Shown piece by piece: positions 25,501 to 37,065 of a stretch of 64,000 bases of DNA; positions within the stretch are counted from its first letter, which is position 1, and every line of letters starts with the position of its first letter. The position numbers were made by a program, and so were the translations under genes. The stretch comes from Paracentrotus lividus (lineage: Eukaryota; Echinodermata; Echinoidea; Camarodonta; Echinidae), in contig CALNVZ010001495.1 in NCBI GenBank assembly GCA_940671915.1, positions 175,713 to 239,712 of the forward strand, read 5' to 3'. Under the pieces are notes generated by a model. That model saw only the letters and a list, made by a program, of their open reading frames with translations, was not told the DNA's origin and ran no database searches.

Positions 25501-27974
25501 TGATTGTTTACCAACAAGATCAATCAATAACTGAATGAATTTGAGTTAAAAGTAATATCCAGAGTAATATTTTACAAACAAAAGTATTATATACCATGAG
25601 GAATAAATCATATGACATAAACAGGGAGATGATTATCAACTTTATATGGGGGCTGGTTTACTCGGAAATTATAGTTTTATAAGGGGCCCATATTTTGTCG
25701 CATTTGGTTCATTTACTTTAAGCCTCTGTTTTCTGTTTTTATATCAATTCAGTTCTATTTTAATTATTTACACTTTATAATACATTTTATACAATATCGA
25801 ATCGGTCGTACTTATTAGACTGTTATAAATTAGAGTTTGGAAAAGGTGGGAAAGCCTCAAAGTTTTTTTTCCCCCACAAAGTGTCTTCATTTTGTAATAA
25901 TATTATTTTGTATGTATAGATTATGATTATTGATAGGGGGTCTGCGTTTTTGTCTTTGGGCGTCCAATATCCCATCATTATTCAAACAATAACCATGGGG
26001 TAGGAGTCGCGGGTCACTCCATCCATTCATATACATGTATATTATTATTCATTTATTCTGGGGGAGGGGCGGGCGATAAGGGGGGGGGGCAAAGGCCCCG
26101 AATTCTCAATTTTAGGCACTATTTTTACCTAAATTTTCGGTCGGGAAATACGTGGACAAGTCTCATTTTGTATTTTCAATTCTTTGTATGCTTCCTTGAA
26201 AAGTGGTCCAATTTTAGTATGTCATTACCATGAATATATACCCTATTGAAATTAAATTAATTATATACAATTCATGGCAAACAAAATTCGTATTATTTTT
26301 TTTTGGCAATCTTAAAAGCGGTTTCTCAGATGTAACATACAATGTCATTTGCTTGTATTTTTATTAATAAAAATATTATATCAAGATATTGTCTTGTATA
26401 GTGCTGATTAATATATGCGATGCATCACATCAAAATTAGCTTCAAGTCGCCGAGCAAATTCAGCACTGTGTCGAGGAAATAGGCAAATAATAAAAATTGT
26501 CTTATTTGGGGGGAAATATTGTTTTGATTTTCTAGATTTGCAATGTTTCTTGTATGCTTTTCAAGAAAATTGAGTAGAAATAATTAGGGAAAGCCTTTAA
26601 AAATGGATTGTTTTGTTGCAATCTTTGACTCTTTTCTGGCGACTTGAGTCTAATTTTGATATGAGGAGTCACATATTTAGTCACAGTAAAATCACTTAAA
26701 GGGGTCGTGTGTAAAACAATGAAAATAAACAAAAAACAATCATCCATGGATCATACAAAAATATACAAAAAAGCAGAATTATGAATGATGTAGACATTTT
26801 TCTTGATGCGATTTTTATAGAAGGTAATAATTTGGCTAAAAGAATATTGCAATGAAATGATTATGACAAAATATTAGACAATTCAAAACATAATGATTAA
26901 AAAATAATACTAAAGTACTTTTATTATGATAACAATATTTCATTTGATATAACAAGATTTAAATATTTCAAAAGCATGGGGAAATTTTCGCGGAGAATTT
27001 AAAATAATATTCCATAAAACTAATAATTTTTTTTATGAAACGCGGGTATAAAATATACATGTAATTCGGGCAAACGTTTTAGACCAAAATATACTGGAGC
27101 TTATTAGGAAAGTAGTCTAATGTTTATTTGCAAAGCTGTTATAATGAAAATTTAGAAACTAATGTCAAACAAGACAAAACAAACATGAAAAAAATTGACA
27201 TTACTTTAGATTACATGTCCATAAAAGGACCAAATTTTGATTTTGAAATCATTCCTCTCTGAGCTTGTGAAGAGAGCGATGAGATTGAGAGCTTCGAAAA
27301 CAAAAGGGCGGATTGAAGACACCATATACGTGAAGACACCATGAGGGTAGATTCACCAGTCCAACACCGTGCATGATCGCTTTGTGGACGGGTGTGGAGC
27401 ATTTGTTCCGTCCTCACACCATCCGCATACCGTCATCACAACGCCATTATACCGCCCTTACACCGGGTCTCCATCGACCGGTGCCTGCGATTTGTGCCCA
27501 GCGAAAATTTTGAGCATGCCCGGGCATGCTTAAAACATTCGCCGGGCATGAACCGATGACAAAATCACGTCAACGTTTTTGACGGGTTATCACCGACCCG
27601 CCGTGTACCATCACCGGGTATCCACCGTGTCCCGCCGTTCGCATCAACCTGTTTTGCAAGGTCGCGAACGGTGGAAAACGGTAAGTTACCCGGCGAAGAA
27701 AGCAATTTTCTTTTTCAAGTCAGAGAGCGGTAAGGCCGGTGGGCAAGCGGTAATCGCACGGACAAAATGAAAGCATGGACTACATATGAGGACAGTCAGC
27801 CCGGTACCAGGCTGGCTAGAACCTGGTATAGACCCGGTATAGAACGATACAGACTGGGTGAAAATGACAAAAAATGCTACGTGGCCGGTGCCGTTCTATT
27901 GCCGTGTTGCAAATTTCGGTTTTTCGGCGAACGGCGAAGACCCGTTCATTTTACCCGGTGCATGTGACACCACC
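22544..27974. mobile_element. 5.4-kb palindromic DNA element P inside the LINE
   Basis: The ends are inverted repeats: GGTGGTGTCACATTTACCGG at the left and GGTGGTGTCACATGCACCGG read inwards from the right. The mirror symmetry runs through nearly the whole element. For example, blocks at 22680-22700, 23050-23240, 24180-24260 and 24690-24900 recur inverted at 27820-27840, 27240-27445, 25950-26035 and 25290-25510. The arms differ by scattered substitutions and indels, and the right arm has about 110 extra bases near the centre. No long frame or transposase motif is present, so it is a non-autonomous foldback. An AT dinucleotide flanks both ends and may be the target duplication. CCGG/CGGT-rich ends distinguish it from its neighbours. 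Confidence 0.9.
25021..25087. repeat. Perfect palindrome at the centre of element P
   Basis: Two 33-bp arms around a single A (25054) are exact reverse complements. Moving out from the centre each arm reads ATGCAGGTGTCACATGCACC and then GTGTTGGCCCACC. The GGTGTCACATGCACCG part repeats the outer terminus of P, so the centre looks like two element ends joined head to head. Confidence 0.9.
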
Positions 27975-27976
27975 AT

Positions 27977-29141
27977 CAACAAATTTGGAAACAATAAGTG
28001 TCTTTATTATTGTTATTTTCCCATAATATGTAAGATTTCTCATTTTCCATACTTTTAACAACGACTCAATTTTCTGTAGTTTTGAATTCCAGTTTAATGA
28101 ATCAGATTCTTTTCTGTCTTTTGTTATGTATACACTAAATATTTTATAGGTTCATCTGTCCATTCTATAGGTTTTGTAAACATTCTTCTTGATTCCTTGT
28201 AGACATGATATTAGTTTTCATTAAATTTAATGTTGGGCCTGCTAAATTACCCCAAACTTTTCTACTTCTTTAATGGCATTATTCCCCGATTCTACAGAGT
28301 CAACAAAAATTATTGTATCATCAGCTAATTGAGATATCTTTATATTCTCATGTAGATTATTCAAGGGTATCTGAATACCTGTTATATTTCTGCTTTGTTT
28401 AACTCTCACTGCCATTACTTCGGCTACCATTATAAAAAGGAGTGCCGATAAGGGCAACCTTGTCTGACACCTTGTTCTATTTTAAAATCTCGAGATATCC
28501 AACAATTGTTAATGTTTCGTCCTTTTGCATTACTATAAAGAATCTTAACCCATTGTTTGAAGGAATTTCTAAACATAAGCCTGTCTAACAACGAAAATAG
28601 GAAATCATGATTTATATTATCAAAAGCTTTTCTAAAGTCTAAAAAAATAAAAATTCCAGGATTATCTGTATAATTGCAATATTCAAGAACATCTAACACA
28701 AGGCGAATATTCTGTACAGCAGAATATTGTTTTAAATATCCAGTTTGATCAGCCGAAATAACCTTTTCTAAAACTTTATGCAAGCGTTTACAGAGTGTTT
28801 TTGCAAGGATCTTGTGATCGATGTTTAACAGTGAAATTGGCCTCCAGTTATCTAAGAGTCTTTTACCTCCTTTCTTATGCAACAATGTTATAACACCTTG
28901 CTTTTGGCTTTCTGACAATGCTTGTTTTTCAAAGCTTTCATTCAAACTATTCATGAACAAATACTTCAAATCATCTCAGAAAAATTTATAAAACACAGCA
29001 CTCAATCCATCACTGCCGGGGGATTTGTTATTTCCAATTGTATTAAGGGCTTTAAAACATTCTTGTTCTGTTATCGGTCCTTCACATAGCAAGGCGACTT
29101 CTTCAGAAAGACTGGTTAAATCAGAGGTTTTCAAATACATA
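27977..29141 (-). pseudogene. LINE ORF2 fragment, reverse transcriptase domain
   Basis: It encodes the RT core in order: NNKSPGSDGL, a LLHKKGG...NWRPISLLN block, ADQTGYL, FLDFRKAFDNINHDF, GVRQGCP, then after a frameshift SALLFIMVAEVMA and ISQLADDTIIFVDS. LADD is the catalytic two-aspartate motif. Downstream KTNIMSTRN and GKITIIKTLIVSKFV lead to the break at element P. Frameshifts (near 28440 and beyond 28240) make it non-functional. Confidence 0.88.
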
Positions 29142-29513
29142 TTGATATCAGCCATGGGTGTCGATTGTGGGGGGGGGGGTGGGGGATGCATCCCCCCCCG
29201 CATAATTTCGGTGGGGGGGGGATGGTGTGTAAATCATCCCCGGCCAATATTTTGATTATCAAGAAAATAAAAAATTATCATTTTATATGCATATAAATAT
29301 ACCATTACAAATTCATTCCTATAAAACACTTTTATTGCATATTGAATTATTTTGCAGTCTAAAAAGCAATTTTCTGACATCAAAAATAAAAAATTTTCTA
29401 ACTCTTTCGTTAATCTTCCTCGATGTGCCTGATATACTGTAGTAATCATGCAATACACAATACACCGTGGAGATAATCGAAGCGCAGATGTTTCACTATT
29501 CACAATGGAAATA

Positions 29514-30500
29514 CATATCAATTCTAGTTGTAAACTTAAGGAGAAGAGGGCGCTATCACTCTACGCAAAGCGAACGCGGCCATAGACTTTTTGTATTTTG
29601 CACAAGTTTTTTCACTTTGTTTTCTTGATTATGGCGAGCAACTATCTTTTCAAAAAAATGATCAACTTGAAATAAGTAGCTAAGAGTCTATTTTTTCAAA
29701 AAATAGGAATAACTTATTGCAGGGAAAAAAAAGTCCTGTCACTTGTGTCAATTCGAAATCCTAGTAAGATCAAAATTCCTGTTACAATATGCGCAATTTT
29801 GCTGCTGCAAAATAGCTCATACGGCTGCATAGTCATCCCTGCTCGTAGCATAATTTATTACACCTTAAATGAATAAGCAAGTTTTTAAAGCTTGAATTCT
29901 CAGCTTTCCAATATGGTACATTCATCTTCGATTGGTTAAAAAAGTCCTGTCACTTGGAACATTATCACAAACGAATCTTTACTCGATGGGTCAATATTTC
30001 CGCATATCACATGCATATCGAATGTGGACGGCGTCTTGCGCAAGATGTGACAGATCAACTATTTATACAATAATCGTTAGAACATCAATCTATGTGAAAT
30101 AAAGATTCTGATTACAACTTTAGCACAATGGTGTTATAGGCTTGCCAAAATGTCTTTTTCCCCAATCTGGTCTGAAAGCATCTACCTACGAAAACTATGA
30201 TAAAATTCAATTATTTATTTCATGTCCAGGACTAATTTCCTCGAACGCGATCGACTGACACTTTCATTTTACCGACAGGGATTTTCTAGGGCGAGTTTTT
30301 GTGCGCTAAGTAATAATTGCATGCAGTGTCAATGCGGTCGCTTCCCGCCGTTAGCGTGGGTTTTTGTTTTTCAGCTGCGTGATTTCCACTAAACTCATGA
30401 ATGTAATGTTGCGTTTCCCCTCATCAAATAATGGCGGCGTCTTTATGTAAGATTTAATGTCATACGTTAGATTTATTTCACGTGGAGTAGAATTGATATG
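29514..30500. mobile_element. Element B, copy inside E
   Basis: CATATCAATTCTA begins the element and TAGAATTGATATG ends it, a 13-bp perfect terminal inverted repeat. The whole segment matches, inverted, parts of 46493-49295: GAGGGCGCTATCACT, AAGCGAACGCGGCCATAGAC, AAAATGATCAAC and CACGTGGAGTAGAATTG all recur. It is 987 bp with no coding frame. Confidence 0.82.
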
Positions 30501-30825
30501 AAACAACCAAAAAACATCAAATTGATGATAATCAGGGGCACCGATCCAAGGGTGCATAGGGGCAAAGGTGCCTCGATAAGTAAAAATTGAAGCATAAGTA
30601 TTCCCCTCAAAAATCCACGATGGTTTTAATAAAATAAATAATGAATATGGAAGAGTCTGTAACACTTATATCGGCTCTTCATCGACAAGGTAACTTTTTT
30701 GGACTCGGACCATTGATTATACATGTATAATACACTTCCACTATTCTCCGGGGGCTAAATACCCTCTTTTCAATTAAATCAATCAAATTTTAGATAACCA
30801 TTAAAAATTGCCTGAAAAAGTTCAT

Positions 30826-31629
30826 CTCGCGCTTCGCGCTCGCATAATATAACTTATTATGATTTTGTTCATCTTTTATGCATGTATTAACTTTACGATG
30901 GATTGTTTAAAACACCAGCTCCCTCCCCATTTCGTGCTCCATGAGGCTACAAGTATCTTGTTTAATCAGGTCACTATTATTGAGAAAATTTTCAGCTCGC
31001 GCTTCGCGCTCGCACAATATTGCCCTCAATGGAATTCGTCCATATAGATTTGCGTTTGTTGGCTTTACATTACGTCATGATGTTCCGCTTCTAATCACCA
31101 GTTAAAGCCCCCTAGCCCTCCATCAATTTCGCGCATATAGTCATGTAACACTACAAATACCATGTTTCAGTTCGATATTATTGAGAAAATTTTAAGCTCG
31201 CGCTTCGCGCTCGCATTACAGCCCTATGAATTCGACGATATACTAGTACTCATATGCATAATAATGTGCATGTGTGTATATTTATAGACATTACATCATG
31301 ATGGCCCCCTTTAATAAACCAGATAAAGCCCCTTCCCCGTTTCGAATTTGCATTATTCTATAATCATGATAATATATCTCCCATGTCATGTTACTATTAT
31401 TGAGAAAATTTTCAGCTCGCGCTTCGCGCTCGCATAATTGATTTGACAATATGTACTATTAGACATGCATGCATATTATCTGTAGTCATACATCATCATG
31501 GTCCCCCTTGAACAAACCAGTTAAGAGCCCCTTCCTCGTTTCGCGATCGCATTATGCTACAAATGCCTTTTTATGTCACTACTATCATGACTATTGGGAA
31601 AATTTTCGGCTCGCGCTTCGCGCTCGCAT
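30826..31629. repeat. Tandem array with invariant core CTCGCGCTTCGCGCTCGCA
   Basis: The 19-bp core occurs five times, starting at 30826, 31006, 31197, 31426 and 31610, with spacings of 180-229 bp. It is usually preceded by TATTGAGAAAATTTTCAG. The core is identical in all copies while the DNA between them varies in sequence and length. The core is itself a near-palindrome. Related cores, inverted, are present in element H. Confidence 0.93.
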
Positions 31630-31802
31630 TATACAATACGTTTTTCCATATTTATATGCATGTGTGTATACAAGTATTACCCCATCCCCAACAATGGACA
31701 CTGTGATCATATACCATCGTATGTGTCATATTGAGGAAAAGAGGAAATATCGACGATCATCCCCCCCAATCGCCAAAACAAATCGACACCGTTGATATCA
31801 GC

Positions 31803-32447
31803 TATTGTACTCAGTGATTGTTTTGAGTACAGCTTACTGTAATTTCTCTTATTTTCGTTACCAGTAATAATTTTATTTTTCTTGTTAAGAATACAATCTA
31901 ATTCTTTCCTTTTACCGTTTCTCTTTTCTAAATTGAGAAAATACTTGGTTGATTTTTCCCCCTCTTCCATCCATCGTTCTCGGGATCATATATAAGCACC
32001 TTTACATAAATTAGAGTGCCAATTTTCAATCTCTCTTTTCAATTCCATCATTCTCTCTATATCTTTTTTTGATGTTGTCTTTATCGACTTTCCTACACAC
32101 TTTAGTATATTCCTCATACATTCTCTTGTTTATTTTTGACTGTTCTTTTTTCTTTTCTTTTGAAAATTTCATAGTGAATTCTTTTATTTTAATTTTACAC
32201 ATGTCCCACTTGGTTCTTGCATTTAATTGCTTAAATCTAGTGGATTCAAATTGGATAATATTCCTAATTTGGATTTTGAAGTTATTATCATTGAGAAGTG
32301 AATTATTGAACTTCCATAGACCTTTACTCCTTTCAATTTCTCCTGTTTTAATTTTTAAGGATATTGCACAATGGTCACATTTAATTGCTGGTCGGATATC
32401 GGTGGTTTGCACATTGCAATATAGTGATGCTGAAATTAACCAATAAT
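31803..32447 (-). pseudogene. LINE ORF2 fragment, endonuclease end and linker
   Basis: From 32447 leftwards it encodes NYWLISASLYCNV, IRPAIKCDHCAISLKI (the CDH corresponds to the SDH motif of the endonuclease), GLWKFNNSLL, then after a frameshift near 32030 ENWHSNLCKG, an in-frame stop, ERWMEEGEKSTKYFLNLEKR, and NYSKLYSKQ. The start is truncated within the endonuclease. Confidence 0.85.
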
Positions 32448-33015
32448 TTTTTTAATATGAATATGTACATTTTTAATTCTCAAAATTGACCATATCTGGC
32501 TTTTTAGGGTCAATTTTTTTTTCTTCTTCTTTTTCCTCCAATTTCGAGCTTGCGCATCTCTACCATTAGCAATCATTAGTCATTGTTTTATCAATGACAA
32601 TTGATTATTAAAGTGCGATTGTTTAAAAACTGAGAAATCTCAGAAGCTATAGTTAAATTGATACTTTATAATTGAACCCTAATAGCCTAAAGAAAAATAA
32701 GTTGGTGACCTCATGCCCAAAATTTTAAAAGCAATATCATTTCACTTGTTTACAACACATACACAAATAAAATTAATAAAAAACAAAACAATTTTTTTTT
32801 TTTTTTTTTTTTGGGGGGGGGGGACCGGTGATGAGAAAGTGGGTATACCTGATTGTAAACTAACCCATACATGCCATAGAACGAAGCACATGGCGTAGAG
32901 CATACCCCACTAAACAAGGAAAGTGCGTCCCTCTCCACCGATTAGATAGTTCACCCCCACACTACAAAAAAAAATTAAGCGTGCCTACGCCGTGGATCGG
33001 AGCGCCATACTGACG
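32448..33015. other. Intronic DNA with a T/G homopolymer block
   Basis: A run of about 22 T followed by about 10 G at 32791-32822. Otherwise nothing recognised. Confidence 0.5.
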
Positions 33016-33017
33016 TA

Positions 33018-33973
33018 CACTGTCCGTCATAAAGGTGGAATATTTTTTGCCGCTAATAGCGACATGATTTGCTCTGACTAATTTCCTGAATATGTTTGTC
33101 CTGTTTTTCTTTTTGGGACCCTGGCTATATCTTGGACATTCTCACCAACCCTTCAGCGGGCCTTTTCCAAAAAAGTTTTGTCAACCCCCTTGATGCCATT
33201 TTTTGTATTTTCTCATTTTGGGCCCCTTTTGTTTTCGGCCGATCAAGCCCTCTCAGTCACTCCCACGAAACGCACCTCGGGTGTACTGTTTTATATTTTT
33301 CTTTAATTAAATCTATTTTCGGGGACAGGCTTGGCTCTCTTGTCTAGGGGAGGGGTTGAGTAAAACGAGATTGGTGAAACAGGATATTTATTATTATCTT
33401 TATGCTGAAAACAAAAGAAATGAAAAAACACTTTACATTTACTATCAATTTTCCCCTGAAACTTTGTTTAGCCTTGATGACAAGGCTGTAAATAGTCATT
33501 ATTGTAATATTTTTATTTTGATTTATGTTTGGTTGAGATTTACAATACAATATTAGAGAAGATAGAAATTTCTATGTGTAAAATGAATAAAATGAATGTT
33601 GAACCCCAATCAAAATAAATTTGACCCTCCCGTACGAAAAAGAGACGACCTGTACTACTACATCTAGATTTAATTAAAGAACAATAAAAATCTCCACCTC
33701 AGACGTGTTTCCTTGGGGTAGGACTGAGGGGTCTTGGTGGTCGCGTGAACAAAAAAGGGCCCAAAAATAAGAAAAATTACGAAAATGGCCATCTTCTGGG
33801 GGTGACAACTTTTTTGAAGAAAAATCCCCCCGGAAGGTTGAAGGGAACCGTCAGATAATACCCAGGATCCCAGAAAGAGAAAGCGGTGACAAACACATTC
33901 AAGAAATTAATAACGGAGCAACATAATGTCGCTTGAGCCCAAAAAAAATTATTCCACCTTTATGACGAACAGT
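33018..33973. mobile_element. Foldback element A, copy 2 (complete)
   Basis: The left end ACTGTCCGTCATAAAGGTGG is mirrored by CCACCTTTATGACGAACAGT at the right, both bordered by TA. The arms are complementary over most of the length: TTTGGGACCCTGGCTATATC near 33113 mirrors the block near 33865. The centre is near 33500. It is about 956 bp and non-coding. TA borders fit a Tc1/mariner-type foldback MITE. Confidence 0.88.
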
Positions 33974-34780
33974 GTATATTGTTAACATTCTAAAACTGAC
34001 AATACGGTAATCATATTTGCAATCAGGACCTTTTTAAGTATAGAAAATGGAATGAATACCGGGCAAGTAGTGATTGAATATATAATGATACTGTATATAT
34101 TTTTGCGTTTATTCTCATCCATCATTCGTAACAATCAACTTCACACCCAATAACAAATCACAATATTGAACTCAATATTTGGGGAGTAACCTACCAGATA
34201 GACCTAGCCGGCATTTATTTAACAGTTCTGTTCTCTGTTTGCGTTGTTTTAAACTCTTTCTGACCCTCAAACGATATCAAATAATACAAAACATGTATTA
34301 TTTTGTATTTGAATATCCCAAAACATGATGAATGATCTTTGACTGTCTAGTGATATTTTATTTTACCCACCGATTAAACATTATATGTTTTATATCCAAA
34401 ACGTCAAACCTGAACAATTATAGAAAGTAATCGTTCACATATTATATACTTCTTGTTAATTTCTAAGTATCAATGTTTTCTGAGTATCAAATGATCACAA
34501 ACCAACATAATTTTTAACATTCAAGGTTATAAAAAAATATATATTTTATATTAAAGTGTACTACATCCCACCCTAATGTCCCTACCTATTCCCTCCCTAA
34601 CCCGGCGTTGTTTTATAGCTCCATGCTGAGATAAACCTAAAATGGGGCAAATGCTCTAAAAAAAAAAAACCTAATGGCAAAACGTCCTGATTCAAAGAAA
34701 GGAATAAAATTACATTTCAAGATGTTTTGTGTATATATCACTTTTTCTATCAATTTTGATAAAAAATTTGTTTCTGTTTA
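33974..34780. other. Intronic DNA, nothing recognised
   Basis: AT-rich non-coding sequence between two repeats. Confidence 0.5.
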
Positions 34781-34781
34781 A

Positions 34782-35040
34782 TAATAATAATAATAATAAT
34801 AATACCGGTTTCCTATAAAGCGCTTTACCTGTTAAGACCAAAGCGCTTACAGTACATTATTACCCCAGTCATTGGATTCATTTTCGATCCCGCACTTTAC
34901 AGTGCACAATCTCCACTCCCTGGGGAGCATTCCAGTCGGTCGCCTGTTAGGCGCACACATGCTAAAGCGAACCACATAGCATTCGCAATCCTACGGGGTA
35001 CCCATTTTTATCACCTCGGATGGGGCTGTCTGACAAAGCT
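34782..35040. repeat. (TAA)n tract with adjoining dispersed repeat
   Basis: Seven or more TAA units are followed by ACCGGTTTCCTATAAAGCGC, AAAGCGCTTACAG, CAATCTCCACTCCCTGG and CGCCTGTTAGGCG. A short-period A/T-rich tract next to a GC-richer unit suggests the tail of an interspersed retroelement; the family is unidentified. Confidence 0.5.
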
Positions 35041-35652
35041 AGAATGGCTTACAAGCCCTTTCGTTTCCCTCTTTATACATTTCTGAACATTCCAAACCTT
35101 CACGATTCAATAACTTTCAACTGCCAAAGTTATTCGAACCATCCCGCTCCGTGGGACAACGACCTTAGCCCAATTCAATGCTACGTAACATTATTGGATA
35201 CTCATATAAACACAACACAAAAAGAAAGTTCCCCCTATTTCAGATATCAATAATTTTTGAACCAGCAGGAATTTAAAAAAAAATCTAATCATATTTAATT
35301 AGCTACCATAGGAGCGAATTTGAGGAAAAATCATCAAGTCATGCTTCAGTGAATAATGGTTGAATGCAAAAATGTAATTTTTTGAAGTTCACAAGCCTAA
35401 AATCACAACTTTGATTCAATGATATCGGACCCATTTTCAGATTTTAAACAATTCACACGTCAGAATGATGTATGCAAAACGTGCTTCCCAACATACGGAA
35501 ACGAAATTTGCATCAAATTTCACAGTTGAGTGAGCATGCAGCAAAAATTGCCCAAACTGATTTCTTACTTATTTACCAAGTTATAATCGATCAAATGTGA
35601 GGGAATTCCTGTTTTGGAAGTGTATGCAACCAATATCCATCCATTCACGGTT

Positions 35653-36723
35653 GAATGAACCCATCAATCAACAAAAAAATAGGCCATTTTAGAATCACGA
35701 AGAGTCATTGTGGTAATTTTATGCATTAGAAAGCATCTCAATAACATTTTTGGGGGGTTGTATTTATATTCTTTGGGCACGTGTCAATGATCCAATGGCA
35801 TTTATTTAAAAATTCATGCTTCAGTGAGCACGTGAGACTGGAAGAGCCCTTTTCTCACTTAGGGACTAATATTCAAATTCTTACCTTTATTGAATATAAC
35901 AATTCTTTTCGGGGAGTACTTTTGATCTTAAATTCATAAAAATCCCGATGTTTCACGCATCAGTGGTCACAAGATACAAGAAAATCATGAAAATAAGAAG
36001 AAAGTTTCGGGCTTCGTCATGGTTCATTGACTTTTCGAATACGTAATTTGAGTAACGATCATGTTAGTTAGAGACCAGTTGAAGCTATGTGCAAAGTTTC
36101 ATAAAATAATTCACAGTCAAATGGACAAAAACTGACAATTAAAACATGCCAAATTTAACTTTTGTTAAACTTTTGTTATACCTCTGTACATAAAGTCAAT
36201 GGAGGAGGAAATCCAAACCTGACAAATGTGAAATTTGGCCAATTACATTGATGATTATTGTTAATTCAACCTTGAGTTATGTCACGAAACTTGGCACACA
36301 GATGCAACTGATCTCCAACTAACATGATCTCGATTCAAATTACGTATTCGAAAAGTCACTGAATCATGACGAACCTTCAAACTTTCTTTTCATTTGCATG
36401 ATTTTCATGTATCTTGTGCCCACTGAGGTGTAAAACATCGGGATTTTTGTGAAAATAAATCAAAAGTAGTCCCCAACATTATTGTTATATTGAATCACAG
36501 TAAGAATTAGAATTTTAGTCCATACGTGAGAAAAGGGGTTTCTAGTCTAACGTGCTCACTGAAGCATTATTTTTTAAATAAATGACATAGGATCATTGAT
36601 ACGTGCCGAAAGAATATAAATAAAACCCCCAAAAATGTTATTGAGATGCTTTCTAGTGCATAAAATGACTACAATGACCCTTCTAAAATGGCCTATTTTT
36701 GGTTGATTGATGGGTTCATTCAA
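35653..36723. mobile_element. Foldback element Q (inverted repeat arms of about 460 bp)
   Basis: The arms at 35653-36118 and 36265-36723 are reverse complements with scattered differences. GAACCCATCAATCAAC mirrors GTTGATTGATGGGTTC; TTTCACGCATCAGTGGTCAC mirrors GCCCACTGAGGTGTAAA; CATGCTTCAGTGAGCACG mirrors CGTGCTCACTGAAGCAT. The loop is about 145 bp. The CATGCTTCAGTGA motif also occurs left of the arm (35340), so the full element may be larger. No frame is present. Confidence 0.82.
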
Positions 36724-36796
36724 ATGATTTCTGCTATCTTTATTCAAAATAGATTTGTTTTTGTTTTTGTTTTGTTTTTGTTTTTGTTTTTTATAG

Positions 36797-36880
36797 TAAA
36801 ATGGGCACTCATTTTGGACGCCCCCGGCTGTATGGCCCTCATGCTGCAGAGATGCACTGCCAGATGTTTATTTGGTAAAT
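36797..36880. repeat. Dispersed repeat end, inverse of 720-850
   Basis: AAAATGGGCACTCATTTTGG, ACGCCCCCGGCTGTA and CTGCAGAGATGCACTGCCAG match the reverse complement of 720-850. It follows a (TTTTTG)n tract at 36757-36790. Confidence 0.55.
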
Positions 36881-36995
36881 GTGGGGTTCTTTCTCATGTT
36901 TTCCAATATTCAGCTGCTGGTCTACCTCGTTCATCTAATCAAAACCCTGTCAGCTGCCTGCTTATACGAGGACCGCCCAAGCAAGCAAAACAAAA

Positions 36996-37065
36996 AAAAT
37001 CACGACGAAATTGGCGACGAAATTCACGACGTTGCCAATTTCGTCACCAATTTCGTCGTGAATTT
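36996..37065. repeat. Hairpin with arms of about 29 bp
   Basis: TCACGACGAAATTGGCGACG (37000) pairs with CGTCACCAATTTCGTCGTGA (to 37061) around a short CACGACGTTGCC loop. It is likely the centre of a small inverted-repeat element, since TTCACGA recurs just outside. Confidence 0.75.

Larger units (their letters stand above)
29153..31791. mobile_element. DNA element E inserted in the LINE, 11-bp target duplication
   Basis: TTGATATCAGC is present on both sides (29142-29152 and 31792-31802), and the LINE frame reads through if the 2639 bp between one copy is removed. The ends are short inverted repeats: GGTGTCGATTGTGGGGGG at the left and GGTGTCGATTTGTTTTGGCG read in from the right. The interior has a copy of element B (29514-30500) and a tandem array (30826-31629). 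A duplication of 9-11 bp is typical of MULE-like elements, but no transposase is present, so the superfamily is only a guess. Confidence 0.85.
21200..32447 (-). mobile_element. L1/Tx1-like LINE, 5'-truncated and split by two insertions
   Basis: Three minus-strand blocks carry successive parts of one ORF2. From 32447 leftwards come the end of the endonuclease and the linker, then reverse transcriptase (29141-27977), then the C-terminal region (22541 to about 21230). The coding sense resumes correctly across both breaks. The LINE itself amounts to about 3.2 kb. It begins abruptly at about 32447 within the endonuclease, as expected of 5' truncation during target-primed reverse transcription. Frameshifts and stop codons show it is dead. 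The L1-like assignment rests on the order of motifs; the clade is an inference. Confidence 0.85.

Noticed and set aside
30826..31629. Spaced repeats resembling a CRISPR array
   Set aside because: Spacing is 180-229 bp, the intervening DNA is itself related between units, and the setting is a eukaryotic transposon.
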